A stretch of 64,000 nucleotides of DNA, from positions 27,743 through 91,742 of the forward strand of contig NZ_JAHWGT010000029.1 in assembly GCF_020873895.1 (NCBI RefSeq), in the 5' to 3' direction. The position numbers were made by a program, and so were the translations under genes. Shown here piece after piece: positions 34,433 to 42,609 of this stretch. This DNA comes from Streptomyces sp. DH12 (GTDB lineage Bacteria; Actinomycetota; Actinomycetes; Streptomycetales; Streptomycetaceae). The notes under the pieces were generated by a model. It saw only the letters and a list, made by a program, of their open reading frames with translations. It was not told the origin of the DNA and ran no database searches. How positions within the stretch are numbered: position 1 is the stretch's first letter; every line of letters starts with the position of its first letter.

Positions 34433-34756
34433 ATGCTCGCAGAACCGGCGCGAACCCCCGGGCCCGTCGATGGTGACGGGCGCGTCATCCCCTTTTCGCC
34501 CCGCCACCTTCCACCGGCCGACACCCCGGCTGCGGACGAACGGCTCGTCGCGCTGACCGAGACGGTCGAGGCGATGTTCATCGCCCACGGCATGACCCTG
34601 AGCGATCCACGCGTCGCCGATGCCTTCCGCGTCTCTCTCGACGTCGCCCTCCTCATGGTCGACGGAGCGGCCCACGAACAGGTCATCGGCGGGGAGGCGC
34701 ACACCCTGCTGCGCGGCGTCATGGAGAACGTCCGGCTGACACCGATCCGCCTCTGA
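34433..34756 (+). CDS. Hypothetical protein
   Basis: The ATG at 34433 has GGAG seven bases upstream. The 107-residue protein has a proline-rich leader and then a helical body (ADERLVALTETVEAMFIAHG, then VADAFRVSLDVALLMVDG). No motif identifies it. It stands alone, beyond the par genes and transcribed away from them. Confidence 0.6.
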   Translation: MLAEPARTPGPVDGDGRVIPFSPRHLPPADTPAADERLVALTETVEAMFIAHGMTLSDPRVADAFRVSLDVALLMVDGAAHEQVIGGEAHTLLRGVMENVRLTPIRL

Positions 34757-34962
34757 ACGCATATGCCAAGGGACTTACCGGACACAGGGGGATGACTCAC
34801 CTTCGGTCTTCACACAATCCGTTCAACTTCAGCCACTCCTATGTCACGATGAGGCGTCCGGAATGACCCGGAGTAACACTCTCCGGCCGCCGGCGCGCGC
34901 CCCGGCTCCCCCGTGTCCCGCTCCGCGCCATCGGCGGCCGCACGGCGAACGGGGAAACGCTG

Positions 34963-35508
34963 ATGAGCACCGGAGACGACTCCACCGCAGCACGCCAGCT
35001 GCGCCTGCTGCAGAACGAGTACGTCCAGCCCGGCCGCCAGGGGGCCCCCACGCCGCGGCCCCGCCAGGCCGACTCGAGCCCCCCCTGTCGCCTCGGGATC
35101 GTGGAGCTCATACAAGCCAGTTTCCGTGAGGTGCGAGACACGGTGCGCGCCGACGTGCCGGACGCCGCGCCGCCGCCGGACCGCGCTGACGGTGTCTACG
35201 CATGGGCCATCGATCAGACTGCGCACCTGAAGCCGGAACGGCAGCTCGCGCACGCGGCGATGGTCTACCGCCAGTCCCTCGAGCACGCCATCGCGATGCG
35301 GGACTTCGCCGTGATCCGCCAGCACCCCTGCCCGGCATGCGGAACCTGGGGGCTGTTCTGGGAGCCGGCCTCGCGCCAGGTGGTGTGCGTCAACCACTAC
35401 TGCACCGATGACCAGGGCAAGTCCCGGTCGTGGCCGCTGCGGTACCTGGCGCACCGGCACGTCGCCGCGGAAGCCGCTCGAAAAAACCGGAACGTGAGCG
35501 CAACCTGA
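34963..35508 (+). CDS. Hypothetical zinc-binding protein
   Basis: This 181-residue protein starts at ATG after CGGGGAAACGCTG. The C-terminal third has HPCPACGTWGLFWEPASR followed by VCVNHYCTDDQG, a zinc-ribbon-like CxxC...CxxxxC site. The middle is helical. The gene lies between two short gaps and is not coupled to a neighbour. Confidence 0.6.
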   Translation: MSTGDDSTAARQLRLLQNEYVQPGRQGAPTPRPRQADSSPPCRLGIVELIQASFREVRDTVRADVPDAAPPPDRADGVYAWAIDQTAHLKPERQLAHAAMVYRQSLEHAIAMRDFAVIRQHPCPACGTWGLFWEPASRQVVCVNHYCTDDQGKSRSWPLRYLAHRHVAAEAARKNRNVSAT

Positions 35509-35534
35509 CAGGTAGTTGAGGTGTCTACTAGATA
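35505..35534 (+). promoter_or_regulatory. Promoter before the small HTH gene
   Basis: CTGACA at 35505-35510 and TAGATA at 35529-35534 are separated by 18 bp and fit a sigma-70-type promoter. The -35 box overlaps the stop of the preceding gene. It would give a leader of about 110 bases before the GTG at 35652. Confidence 0.5.
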
Positions 35535-35651
35535 CCGAAGCAGCACCCTGCCGTTCACCACCACTCTGCGGGGCCTCTGAGGTCCCGCGCACACCCGCTA
35601 TATCGGCCGCCGGAGCTGCGAACTGTGGCCGTCGATCACCGGGAGGCCGCC

Positions 35652-35879
35652 GTGTCCGTCGAGTTCGTCGCTCCGTACTCCGTGGCGAGCGACTACGTCA
35701 CCTACAAGGAAGCCGTCGACCTGCTGGCTGAGACCCCTCACCCGGTCTCGGAGAGCACCGTGCGGCGCTGGGTCCGCCTCGAGGGCCTGCCGGTCGAGCG
35801 CGTCGAGCGCGTCGACTACGTCGCCTTCAGTGACCTGCTGGTCGTCCACGCCGAGAAGGTCGCCGGCCGCGACCTGTAG
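35652..35879 (+). CDS. Excisionase/MerR-type small HTH protein
   Basis: The GTG at 35652 has GGGAGG six bases upstream and is preferred over a GTG at 35625. The 75-residue protein is a single winged HTH: YVTYKEAVDLLAETPHPVSESTVRRWVRLEG. This is the size and fold of phage excisionases and BldC-like regulators. A directionality role for the recombinases at 18-20 kb is possible but the genes are far apart. A strong terminator follows. Confidence 0.75.
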   Translation: MSVEFVAPYSVASDYVTYKEAVDLLAETPHPVSESTVRRWVRLEGLPVERVERVDYVAFSDLLVVHAEKVAGRDL

Positions 35880-35895
35880 CCACCACCACCCACCG

Positions 35896-35922
35896 GCCCC
35901 CGCCTGACGAGGCGGGGGCTTT
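35896..35922 (+). terminator. Rho-independent-type terminator
   Basis: GCCCCCGCC at 35896-35904 pairs perfectly with GGCGGGGGC at 35911-35919 around a six-base loop, followed by TTTC. It ends the HTH gene transcript just before the next promoter. Confidence 0.8.
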
Positions 35923-35946
35923 CGCGTTCCCCCACCTCATAACCTC

Positions 35947-35976
35947 TTGCGCACGCACGAAGATATAGCTTATGGT
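35947..35976 (+). promoter_or_regulatory. TTGCGC-type regulon promoter for the 36-kb operon
   Basis: TTGCGC at 35947-35952 sits in an imperfect palindrome CTTGCGCACGCACG and is followed after 18 bp by TATGGT at 35971-35976. The leader then reads GAGCCGACAACGA, which recurs after the promoter at 40945. The -35 element and flanking half palindrome match the divergent promoter at 21.7 kb. Confidence 0.75.
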
Positions 35977-36038
35977 GGTGGAGCCGACAACGACCCGCCC
36001 ACCAGGGCGAGATCGACCCCATCACCACGAGGTCCGCC

Positions 36039-36392
36039 ATGACCATCACCGTGATCCCGCACGCCCGCACCCAGACCCCCACCGCCGACTACGCCACCCT
36101 CACCCTCGCCCAGCAGGACCTCTTCGACATGGCGATGACCCGCGCCGACAACACCGTCAGCGCCGCCGAGTACAACGCGATGATGCAGATCGCCGCCCAC
36201 GCCGCCGGGTTCGACATCGCCCCCGACGGCGAGATCGCCCGCTGCGCCTGCCCCCACTGCGACGGCGCCTGCACCCGCATCTTCAACACCGCCCTCCCGG
36301 ACCTGCGCACCGTCGAGACCACCGAGTACAACCTCCCGCGTCTCCAGTGCCCCACCTGCGCGGACCACCACCCCGCCCCCCACGAGGACTAG
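36039..36392 (+). CDS. Hypothetical zinc-binding protein
   Basis: This 117-residue protein starts at ATG after AGGTCCGCC. The C-terminal half has RCACPHCDGACTR and LQCPTCADHH, two cysteine clusters that could hold one or two zinc ions. The N-terminal half is helical. It is the first gene after the regulon promoter at 35947. Confidence 0.65.
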   Translation: MTITVIPHARTQTPTADYATLTLAQQDLFDMAMTRADNTVSAAEYNAMMQIAAHAAGFDIAPDGEIARCACPHCDGACTRIFNTALPDLRTVETTEYNLPRLQCPTCADHHPAPHED

Positions 36393-36484
36393 CCAAGCCC
36401 CCCGGCGCCGGGTCGAGCAGCAACTCCCCGGCGCCGGGTGAACAACCCCTCCCACCCGCCGCACCGCCGTCCCGGGAGACACCC

Positions 36485-36931
36485 ATGTCCCAGACCGGAT
36501 CCACCCTGCGCGCCGCCCGCCAACTCCTCCTCCACTACGGCCTCACCGACGCCGACCACCCCCACTACGCCAGCATCGACGGCCGCCTCACCCCCCAAGC
36601 CGCGATCTACCGCGCCGCCACCGGCACCCTCCCGCCCGAGTTCCTCACCGACCCCGACAAGGCCCGCCACCTCCTGCGGCACAACCCCCGCACCTGGGAC
36701 TGCATCCGCTGGGTCTCCGTGGTCCTGCACACCGAGCCCGGCACCGACACCGCCACCGGCCAGCCCGACCTGATCAGCCACATCGACAACTGGTGCGCCG
36801 ACCCTGACCCCTTCACCGGACGCCGCCCCACCCTCCACCACGTCGTGGACCTCCTCCACTTCGCCGCCACCACCGCCGACACCCTCACCGACACCGCCCC
36901 CGCCATCCCCGCCCCGCGCACCGCCGCCTGA
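36485..36931 (+). CDS. Hypothetical protein, DUF6197-like
   Basis: The ATG at 36485 has GGGAGAC upstream. The 148-residue protein opens TLRAARQLLLHYGLTDADHP and later has LHTEPGTDTATG and HIDNWCADPDPFTG. This spacing resembles DUF6197 proteins of Streptomyces, but I am not certain. Before the gene, the palindrome CCCGGCGCCGGG occurs twice, at 36401-36412 and 36427-36438. Confidence 0.6.
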   Translation: MSQTGSTLRAARQLLLHYGLTDADHPHYASIDGRLTPQAAIYRAATGTLPPEFLTDPDKARHLLRHNPRTWDCIRWVSVVLHTEPGTDTATGQPDLISHIDNWCADPDPFTGRRPTLHHVVDLLHFAATTADTLTDTAPAIPAPRTAA

Positions 36932-36954
36932 CACCGCGAAGGAGAACCCCGGCC

Positions 36955-37257
36955 ATGACCACGATGACCATCGCCCCCGCCACCACCGGACCCGACGACG
37001 CCTCCGAGTACGCCGCCGGCCGCGCCGACGCCTACGACGACTCCCACACCCTCACCACCCCCCAGCTCCAGGCCCGCGCCGCCCAGTACACCGAGCACGC
37101 CACCCTCCCGCGCGCCATGGGCTACGTCGACCGCGTCCTGGAGATCCGCTGGGAGGACGCCGCCGTCACCGCCGCCGAGACCGAGCTCGCCCACACCGAC
37201 CTCGCCGCCACCTGGGCCCCCGTCCGGCCGGACTACCTCTCCAGGAGCTCCCGGTGA
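36955..37257 (+). CDS. Hypothetical protein
   Basis: This is a 100-residue, helical, acidic protein starting at ATG after GAAGGAGAACCCC. It contains EYAAGRADAYDDSHTLTTPQ and LPRAMGYVDRVLEIRWEDA. No family is recognised. Its stop overlaps the next GTG by four bases. Confidence 0.6.
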   Translation: MTTMTIAPATTGPDDASEYAAGRADAYDDSHTLTTPQLQARAAQYTEHATLPRAMGYVDRVLEIRWEDAAVTAAETELAHTDLAATWAPVRPDYLSRSSR

Positions 37258-37745
37258 CCGAACCGCTCATCGCCCGTTGGGACCGGGGAGTCACCACCCC
37301 CGACGACCCGACCGAAGAATCCCTCGTCCAGTGCATGGGCATCGACGGCCGCCCCGTCGCCCTCTTCCTCAACCAGGAGCACCGCGAAGCCCTCGGCCTG
37401 CTCCTCGTCGACCCCGACGGTGAAGTCGACCGCCTCCGCGCGCAGCTGCACGAGTGCCGGCACCGGTACCTCACCGACAGCGCCGCCATGCAGCGGAGGA
37501 TCGAAGAGCTCGAAGCCGCAGCCACGCCCCCGGTCACGCAGGCGGCGTACGAAGTCCTCGCCGAACGCTCCACCCCGTGGATCGGCGACAGCGAGCCACC
37601 CGCCGGCCGCTGCGGCCGAGCCCTGGGGACCAGCCAGTCCTGCCCGGACCACCCGACGTCCCGGGAGGACCGGTACGTGTCGCCGCTGCACAGCGACTAC
37701 CGCACGCCGCACGACCTGCCGCCCGCCCCGGGGGTGACCGCATGA
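37254..37745 (+). CDS. Hypothetical protein with coiled coil
   Basis: This 163-residue protein starts at GTG in a GTGA overlap after CCAGGAGC. Residues 55-90 are a coiled coil (GEVDRLRAQLHECRHRYL, then AAMQRRIEELEAAA). A cysteine pair (GRCGRALGTSQSCPDHP) sits near the C-terminus. No function can be assigned. It overlaps the next start as ATGA. Confidence 0.6.
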   Translation: MTEPLIARWDRGVTTPDDPTEESLVQCMGIDGRPVALFLNQEHREALGLLLVDPDGEVDRLRAQLHECRHRYLTDSAAMQRRIEELEAAATPPVTQAAYEVLAERSTPWIGDSEPPAGRCGRALGTSQSCPDHPTSREDRYVSPLHSDYRTPHDLPPAPGVTA

Positions 37746-37972
37746 GCACCGCACGCCTCGCCGTCCTGCGCACCGCCATCCGCACCCAGCCCGGCGAGTG
37801 GACCACCCACCGCGTGCTCCGCCTCTACGCCAAGCACGGCCTGCGCGTCCCCTTCCGAGGCACCGCCCGCCGCGACCTCGCCCAGGCCACCCGCGAAGGA
37901 CTCCTCACCCTCGACGACACCGACCCCGACCGGCGAGTCTTCCGCGCCACCCGACACCTCACCTGCCCGTGA
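37742..37972 (+). CDS. Small winged-helix protein
   Basis: This 76-residue protein starts in an ATGA overlap. The sequence RLAVLRTAIRTQPGEWTTHR followed by RGTARRDLAQATREGLLTLD has the helix-helix-wing order of a winged HTH with no other domain. It may regulate its own operon. It overlaps the next GTG by four bases. Confidence 0.6.
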   Translation: MSTARLAVLRTAIRTQPGEWTTHRVLRLYAKHGLRVPFRGTARRDLAQATREGLLTLDDTDPDRRVFRATRHLTCP

Positions 37973-38127
37973 CCGCGCCCGCCGTCATCGCCCTCGCCCT
38001 CGGCATCGTCGCCGCCGCCCTGGTCGTGCTCTCCCAGCACGGCCTCGGCACCCGCACCACCCACACCCGGACGGAGGACCCCATGCCGAACACGGACACC
38101 CTCGAACACCCCGAGGCGCACCCGTGA
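37969..38127 (+). CDS. Very small membrane protein (52 aa)
   Basis: It starts at GTG in a GTGA overlap and ends in another. Residues 3-22 form a transmembrane helix (APAVIALALGIVAAALVVLS), followed by a polar tail. Coupling at both ends supports translation. Function unknown. Confidence 0.5.
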   Translation: MTAPAVIALALGIVAAALVVLSQHGLGTRTTHTRTEDPMPNTDTLEHPEAHP

Positions 38128-38606
38128 GCCGGCCCTGCCCCACCCCCTACAAGGGCCGCTTCCCCAGCGTTCAGGACGCCGAGTTCCAGCGCACCGCCGA
38201 CGGCATCCGCTACGGAACCCCCCTCTACACCTACCAGTGCACCTGCGGCGCCTGGCACCTCACCAGCGACGACAAGCGAGACCTCCCCGCCTACGAGCCC
38301 CCCGACACCGCCGTCGTCGCCCACCTCCGCGCCCTGCCCATGACCCAGTTCATCGACGTCGTCGACGCCGACGCCAAGGCCCGCGCCCCCCTCGCCGAAC
38401 GCCTCGCCCTGCGCCACCCCGACCTCCTCACCCGCTGGCACCACGCCCTCAAGGCCCTCCGCCTCGACATCAACCGCCAGCTCACCAACCACGCCGCCAG
38501 CCCCGAATGGCGCACCCGCGCCGAGGGCTACCGCGACGTCCTCACCGGCCTCCTCACCGAGTGCCAGACCCACCGCGCCCACAAGACCCGCACCCGCGCC
38601 GCCTGA
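38124..38606 (+). CDS. Hypothetical protein with CxC motif
   Basis: This 160-residue protein starts at GTG in a four-base overlap. Near residue 38 it has YQCTCGAWHLTSDDK, and the rest is helical and charged (MTQFIDVVDADAKARAPLAE). No domain is recognised. It precedes the RuvC-like gene by 16 bases. Confidence 0.6.
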   Translation: MSRPCPTPYKGRFPSVQDAEFQRTADGIRYGTPLYTYQCTCGAWHLTSDDKRDLPAYEPPDTAVVAHLRALPMTQFIDVVDADAKARAPLAERLALRHPDLLTRWHHALKALRLDINRQLTNHAASPEWRTRAEGYRDVLTGLLTECQTHRAHKTRTRAA

Positions 38607-38622
38607 CCACCAGGAGCCACCC

Positions 38623-39195
38623 GTGACCACCACCCACACCGTCGTCGGCGTCGACCCCAGCCTCACCGCCACCGGCATCGCCAGCACCCGCGGCTGGTGC
38701 CAGACCGTCGGCTACACCAGGGCCCGCGCCAAGGACCCCGGCATCACCCAGCTCCCCCACCCCGAACGCCGTGCCGCCCTCAACAACCTCCGCCAGACCA
38801 TCCTCGACACCATCGGCCACCCCGACCTCGTCGTCATGGAACTCCCCGCCGTGTCCCGCAGCGGCGGCGGCGCCCACGAACGCGGCTGGCTCTGGTGGAC
38901 CCTCTACGACCGCCTCACCCGCCTCGACATCCCCATCGGGCTGCTCACCCCCAACCAGCGCGCCCAGTACGCCACCGGCAAGGGCACCGCGGGCAAGGGC
39001 ATGGTCGTCGACGCCGTCGCCCGCCGCTGGCCCCAGTGGCCCACCGAAGGCGACGACAACGCCGCCGACGCCGTCACCCTCATGGCCGCCGGCTGCGACT
39101 GGCTCGGCACCCCCCTCACCACCGTGCCCCAGACCCACCGCAACGCCCTCACCAAGGCCATCTGGCCCGCGCCCCCCGCGCAGGCGGCAGCATGA
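38623..39195 (+). CDS. RuvC-like Holliday junction resolvase
   Basis: This 190-residue protein starts at GTG after CCAGGAGCC. It has the RNase H-fold acidic residues of RuvC: Asp11 in VVGVDPSLTATGIA, Glu73 in LVVMELPAV, and Asp144/Asp145/Asp149 in EGDDNAADAVTLM. Phage members resolve branched recombination or replication intermediates. It overlaps the next gene as ATGA. The identification rests on motif order and size, both normal for the family. Confidence 0.85.
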   Translation: MTTTHTVVGVDPSLTATGIASTRGWCQTVGYTRARAKDPGITQLPHPERRAALNNLRQTILDTIGHPDLVVMELPAVSRSGGGAHERGWLWWTLYDRLTRLDIPIGLLTPNQRAQYATGKGTAGKGMVVDAVARRWPQWPTEGDDNAADAVTLMAAGCDWLGTPLTTVPQTHRNALTKAIWPAPPAQAAA

Positions 39196-39425
39196 CCGAC
39201 TGGCTCGCCGGCACCGCCTTCCTCGTCTACCTGCTCGGCGTCGGCGCGTGCGCCCACCTCGCCGCGCACGCCTGGCACCAGGCCACCGCCAAGGACCCCC
39301 TCCTCGGCACCCTCCACGAGATGCGGCCCGCCCTCGCCCCGCTCTTCCTGGCCCTCGCCGTCGTCGGCTGGCCCGCCATCCCCCTCGCCTCCCTCCTCAC
39401 CCGCACCCTCCGGAGCACCCGATGA
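39192..39425 (+). CDS. Small two-span membrane protein
   Basis: This 77-residue protein starts in an ATGA overlap with the RuvC-like gene. It has two hydrophobic helices (LAGTAFLVYLLGVGACAHLA, and ALAPLFLALAVVGWPAIPLA). No family is recognised. It overlaps the WhiB start as ATGA. Confidence 0.6.
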   Translation: MTDWLAGTAFLVYLLGVGACAHLAAHAWHQATAKDPLLGTLHEMRPALAPLFLALAVVGWPAIPLASLLTRTLRSTR

Positions 39426-40069
39426 TCACGAAAACCCGCCGTCCCATAACACGCGCCGCATACGACTGGCAGGACGCCGCCGTGTGCCGCCAGACCGACA
39501 GCGACCTGTTCTTCAGCGACGCCTACCGCGACCAGGACACCGCCCGGAAGATGTGCGTCGGCTGCCCGGCCCTCCTGGAGTGCCTCACCACCACCCTCGG
39601 CGACGAGCGGAAGATGCCCAGCGGCTACCGGTTCGGTATCGCCGGCGGTCTGCGGGCCGATCAGCGGCGCGCGCTGCACTGGGAGACGGTCCTGCACGGC
39701 GGGCCCGACATCGACCAGGCGGCCGAGCTGTCCCACGGCCGGTCCGGGTTCCGCTTCGCGGAGGTGTGGCGGAGCTGCGGCAGCCTCGAGGCGGTCGCCG
39801 ACCGGCTGGCGCAGGACGGGACGGTCGTGGACCTGTCGACGGTGCGGCTGGCCGTGTGGTGGCAGGGCGGGCGGTCGCCGCGGGTGGCGCCGCGTGGGCC
39901 GTCGGACCCGACGGAGGGGGCGCGGCTGGCGCGGGACTACGCCGATGTCCTGTACGAGCTGAGTGGGCGGGGCGCGCCGCGCGCGGACATGGCCGCCTAC
40001 CTGGGTGTGTCTCTGGAACCGGTGGTGCTGGCGATGCGCCGGCTGAACAACAGGAGGGCGGCGGCATGA
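39422..40069 (+). CDS. WhiB-like transcription factor
   Basis: This 215-residue protein starts in an ATGA overlap. The iron-sulfur ligands are Cys22, Cys45, Cys48 and Cys54 (MCVGCPALLEC), and the conserved turn is GIAGGLRADQRR. The C-terminal half carries an added HTH-like region (MAAYLGVSLEPVVLAMRRLN). Its length is about twice the usual size. WhiB proteins steer sigma-factor-dependent transcription; a plasmid copy may repress or redirect host WhiB targets. Confidence 0.9.
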   Translation: MITKTRRPITRAAYDWQDAAVCRQTDSDLFFSDAYRDQDTARKMCVGCPALLECLTTTLGDERKMPSGYRFGIAGGLRADQRRALHWETVLHGGPDIDQAAELSHGRSGFRFAEVWRSCGSLEAVADRLAQDGTVVDLSTVRLAVWWQGGRSPRVAPRGPSDPTEGARLARDYADVLYELSGRGAPRADMAAYLGVSLEPVVLAMRRLNNRRAAA

Positions 40070-40854
40070 CGGCGTTGAGCGCGGAGGAGCGCGGGGACCT
40101 GGTGGAGGCCCTGCTGCCGGTGGCGGCGCACGTGGTGACGCTGGTGCACGGCGACGGCGGCCCGCAGGACGTCCAGCAGGTCTTCGCCGGGCTGGACGCG
40201 GTGCAGAAGGACGCGTTGCTCGTCGTCCTGGCCGGGATGGTCGACCCGGAGCGGCCGGTCGGGGACCTGTTGGGCTGGGTGAGCTTCGACGAGCACGGGC
40301 GGACGATCGTTCCGCCGGCGTGGGCGGTGCGTACGACGCTGCGGGACATGGCCCCCGAGCCGCCGGCGGAGGACGACGAGACGTACGTCGATGAGGTGGC
40401 GGTAGCGGCGTACGCCCGCGGTGAGCGGGTGGCGGTGAACGCGCGGGAGCGGCTCGCCGCTGTGCGGCAGGCGGCCGGGATGGGCATCGCGTACACCGAG
40501 CTGGACTCGATGCACGGTCTGAAGCGGGGGTCGACGGCGACGTTTGTGTCCCGGACGCGTCGGGCGTATCAGGCTCGTGGGGAGGCGTTCCCGGAGTTCC
40601 GCCGTCCTGATGCGGTCCGCAGCTTCACGGACGAGGAGGTGGTGGCGATCCGGGAGAAGTCGGCTGCGGGTGTGACGGACATGGAGTTGGCCATGTCGTA
40701 CGGGGTGGACCAGACGACGATCGGTCACATCTGTCGTGGGCGGAAGTACCGGGAGGTGGGTGGGCCGATTCGGGCGCCGCGGGAGAGCCGGCCGGGTGAG
40801 GCGACGCGGGTGGTGTGGGCGGGTGGCCGGCCCGGGCGGGTGGTCGCGGGTTGA
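40066..40854 (+). CDS. HTH protein
   Basis: This 262-residue protein starts in an ATGA overlap after AACAGGAGGGCGGCG. The first 90 residues are helical. Residues 120-180 and 190-235 each look like HTH units, the clearest being FTDEEVVAIREKSAAGVTDM followed by ELAMSYGVDQTTIGHICRGR. This is the homing-endonuclease/resolvase style of HTH. It ends the operon that begins at 36039. Confidence 0.65.
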   Translation: MTALSAEERGDLVEALLPVAAHVVTLVHGDGGPQDVQQVFAGLDAVQKDALLVVLAGMVDPERPVGDLLGWVSFDEHGRTIVPPAWAVRTTLRDMAPEPPAEDDETYVDEVAVAAYARGERVAVNARERLAAVRQAAGMGIAYTELDSMHGLKRGSTATFVSRTRRAYQARGEAFPEFRRPDAVRSFTDEEVVAIREKSAAGVTDMELAMSYGVDQTTIGHICRGRKYREVGGPIRAPRESRPGEATRVVWAGGRPGRVVAG

Positions 40855-40884
40855 TGTAGGCGCCGGCCGAGGGGCTGGTGGTGG

Positions 40885-40913
40885 AGGGCCCGGCCCGGGT
40901 GGGGTCGGGCCCT
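40885..40913 (+). terminator. Terminator hairpin
   Basis: AGGGCCCG at 40885-40892 pairs with CGGGCCCT at 40906-40913, followed by TCGGCTT. It closes the 36-40.9 kb operon before the next promoter. Confidence 0.65.
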
Positions 40914-40944
40914 TCGGCTTGGGTGGACAACTCCTCATATACTC

Positions 40945-40974
40945 TTGCGCACGCAATAGGATATGGCTTATGCT
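40945..40974 (+). promoter_or_regulatory. TTGCGC-type regulon promoter for the 41-kb operon
   Basis: TTGCGC at 40945-40950 in CTTGCGCACGCAAT is followed after 18 bp by TATGCT at 40969-40974. The next bases include GAGCCGACAACGA, the same leader as at the promoter at 35947. Spacer sequence ATAGGATATGG is also close to that of the other members. Confidence 0.75.
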
Positions 40975-41024
40975 CGTAGAGCCGACAACGAGGGGCACCG
41001 CCCCCAACGGGAGGGACACACACC

Positions 41025-41204
41025 ATGGCCATCACCGCCGACCACATCACCGACCTCCTCAACCACCTCGCCAAGGACGACGCCCTCTACGACCGCTTCG
41101 TCGGCGCCATCGAGACCCTGAGCACCCCCCGCCAGCACGACGGACACGCCCCCGAGTCCCTGACCGTGGAGAAGCTCGCCGAGGACATCGCCGAGCTGAT
41201 CTGA
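41025..41204 (+). CDS. Small acidic protein (59 aa)
   Basis: This ATG start follows GGGAGGGACACACACC. The 59-residue product (opening MAITADHITDLLNHLAKDD and ending EKLAEDIAELI) is acidic and helical. It is the first gene behind the regulon promoter and is followed at once by a terminator, so it should be made in quantity on its own. No family is recognised. Possible DNA mimic or small regulator; unproven. Confidence 0.7.
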   Translation: MAITADHITDLLNHLAKDDALYDRFVGAIETLSTPRQHDGHAPESLTVEKLAEDIAELI

Positions 41205-41212
41205 CCGAGACC

Positions 41213-41243
41213 GGGGCTCCCCGAACCCCCCTCGGGGAGCCCC
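41213..41243 (+). terminator. Terminator hairpin
   Basis: GGGGCTCCCCGA at 41213-41224 pairs perfectly with TCGGGGAGCCCC at 41232-41243. It directly follows the small acidic gene. Confidence 0.8.
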
Positions 41244-41451
41244 ACCCCCCGCCGTCGTCCTTCCGCCCCTCCCCCTCCCCGGGGGACCGGCAGGGCTCGG
41301 CGAACCCCTCAGCGCTGACGCGCCGGACACGCGGCCCGCACGCCCCGTGCACCGACCCGCTTCCCGCCCGTCAGCCCGGGCCGCGCCCCACACCCCTTCC
41401 CTCTGCGGGGCGCGGCCCACCCACCACCTCGGTCCCACACGGAGGAACCCC

Positions 41452-41715
41452 ATGTCCGACACCCTGCTGCGCGCCCTCGACCTCATCCAGCCCGGCGATC
41501 TCGTCCAGTACCACGGCAGCGTCACCGACCGGCACGGCCTGTACATCGCCATCCCGTGCGGCTGCCCCTTCTGCATCTGCGCCGACCGCGCGGGCAGCGC
41601 CCACAGCCCCCGCTACACCCTCCTGGACCCGTACGACGTGCAGGGCGGCGCGCTGGCCACGGTGGCCCTGCACGTCCGCCGCCGGTCCATCACCCGCTCC
41701 GCCGCCAACGCGTAG
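41452..41715 (+). CDS. Hypothetical protein with cysteine cluster
   Basis: The ATG at 41452 follows CGGAGGAACCCC. The 87-residue protein is beta-rich with IPCGCPFCICADRAG, a Cys4-type cluster, and a YTLLDPYDVQGG stretch. The SH3-like pattern LIQPGDLVQYHGS opens it. No function is known. Confidence 0.6.
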   Translation: MSDTLLRALDLIQPGDLVQYHGSVTDRHGLYIAIPCGCPFCICADRAGSAHSPRYTLLDPYDVQGGALATVALHVRRRSITRSAANA

Positions 41716-41798
41716 ACCCCTCGAACCGGGCCGTCCGCCCCGCACCACGGTGTTCGCAGCCGGGCGGGCGGCCCACCCCCACCTCGTACGGAGAACCC

Positions 41799-42041
41799 GT
41801 GGACCAGCACAACGCCAGCCCCCAGCCGTTCGACGGCGACCGCCTCACCGACATCCTCCGCATGCTCGACGACATCATCCCCGGGCCCGGCCCGCTCCGT
41901 ACGGCGGTCGTCGAGATCCTCAGCGAGATCCAGCGCCTCAGCTGCGCCAACGACGCCCTCCAGGACAGGTGCGACGAGCTGACCCGCGAACTCGCCGCCG
42001 ACCGGTTCTTCAGCGGGCCCCCGAGCAGCGAGACGCCGTGA
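41799..42041 (+). CDS. Small coiled-coil protein
   Basis: This 80-residue protein starts at GTG after CGGAGAACCC. The middle is a coiled coil (VVEILSEIQRLSCANDALQD) with a single cysteine. Function unknown. A hairpin (GTCCCCGG/CCGGGGAC near 42047-42070) follows its stop. Confidence 0.55.
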   Translation: MDQHNASPQPFDGDRLTDILRMLDDIIPGPGPLRTAVVEILSEIQRLSCANDALQDRCDELTRELAADRFFSGPPSSETP

Positions 42042-42111
42042 CCCGCCGTCCCCGGTCGCGTGGCCGGGGACGCCCACACATCGCTCCCCGTCCCCAGGAA
42101 GGACACCACCG

Positions 42112-42609
42112 ATGACCGTCATGGGCTTCAAGTCGCCCCGCGAGGTGCGCGAGGCCATCGCCACCGCGACCGCCGTGCACCTCACCCTCCACCCGATCCG
42201 CGCCCATCTGGACGACTGGGAGGAGGCCCACGCCGCCGACGGCGCGCCTCTCATCCGCGTCCGCGTGCACGGGCCCGACGCGGACCGGTTCCTGACCGCG
42301 TTCACCGCCGAGCCCAGCCAGAACCTCTACACCCGCAAGGGCCGGCAGGCCCCGTTCCTCTCGTACGACCAGCCCGGGATCGTCGTGTGCACGGTGCGCA
42401 CCGGCGGGGTGTGGGTGGAGATGTGGCACCCCGACGCCTCCCCGGCCCCGGCGCCGGAGCGTCCCGCCGCAGTGGTCCGGGGTGGCGGGCCGTCCGGCCG
42501 GCTGCCCCTCGGCCGGTTCCGTCGCACGGCCAAGCCCGCGGCCGCCGCCTTGGCCGCCCTCACCCGCGCGGCGCGCGGCACCACCGAGAAGGAGAACCAC
42601 GTCCCGTGA
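42112..42609 (+). CDS. Hypothetical protein
   Basis: This 165-residue protein starts at ATG after CCAGGAAGGACACCACCG. The N-terminal 100 residues mix helix and strand (FKSPREVREAIATATAVHLT, then GVWVEMWHP); the tail is basic and Pro/Ala-rich. No domain is recognised. It overlaps the next start as GTGA. Confidence 0.6.
   Translation: MTVMGFKSPREVREAIATATAVHLTLHPIRAHLDDWEEAHAADGAPLIRVRVHGPDADRFLTAFTAEPSQNLYTRKGRQAPFLSYDQPGIVVCTVRTGGVWVEMWHPDASPAPAPERPAAVVRGGGPSGRLPLGRFRRTAKPAAAALAALTRAARGTTEKENHVP

Noticed and set aside
34225-34476. Plus-strand frame from an ATG before the gene at 34433
   Set aside because: No ribosome binding site, low-complexity end, and overlap with a better gene in another frame.
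41205-41451. Repeated GC-rich strings after the 41-kb small gene, checked for a CRISPR or iteron array
   Set aside because: No regular repeat-spacer pattern; only a terminator is present. No CRISPR array was seen anywhere in the window.
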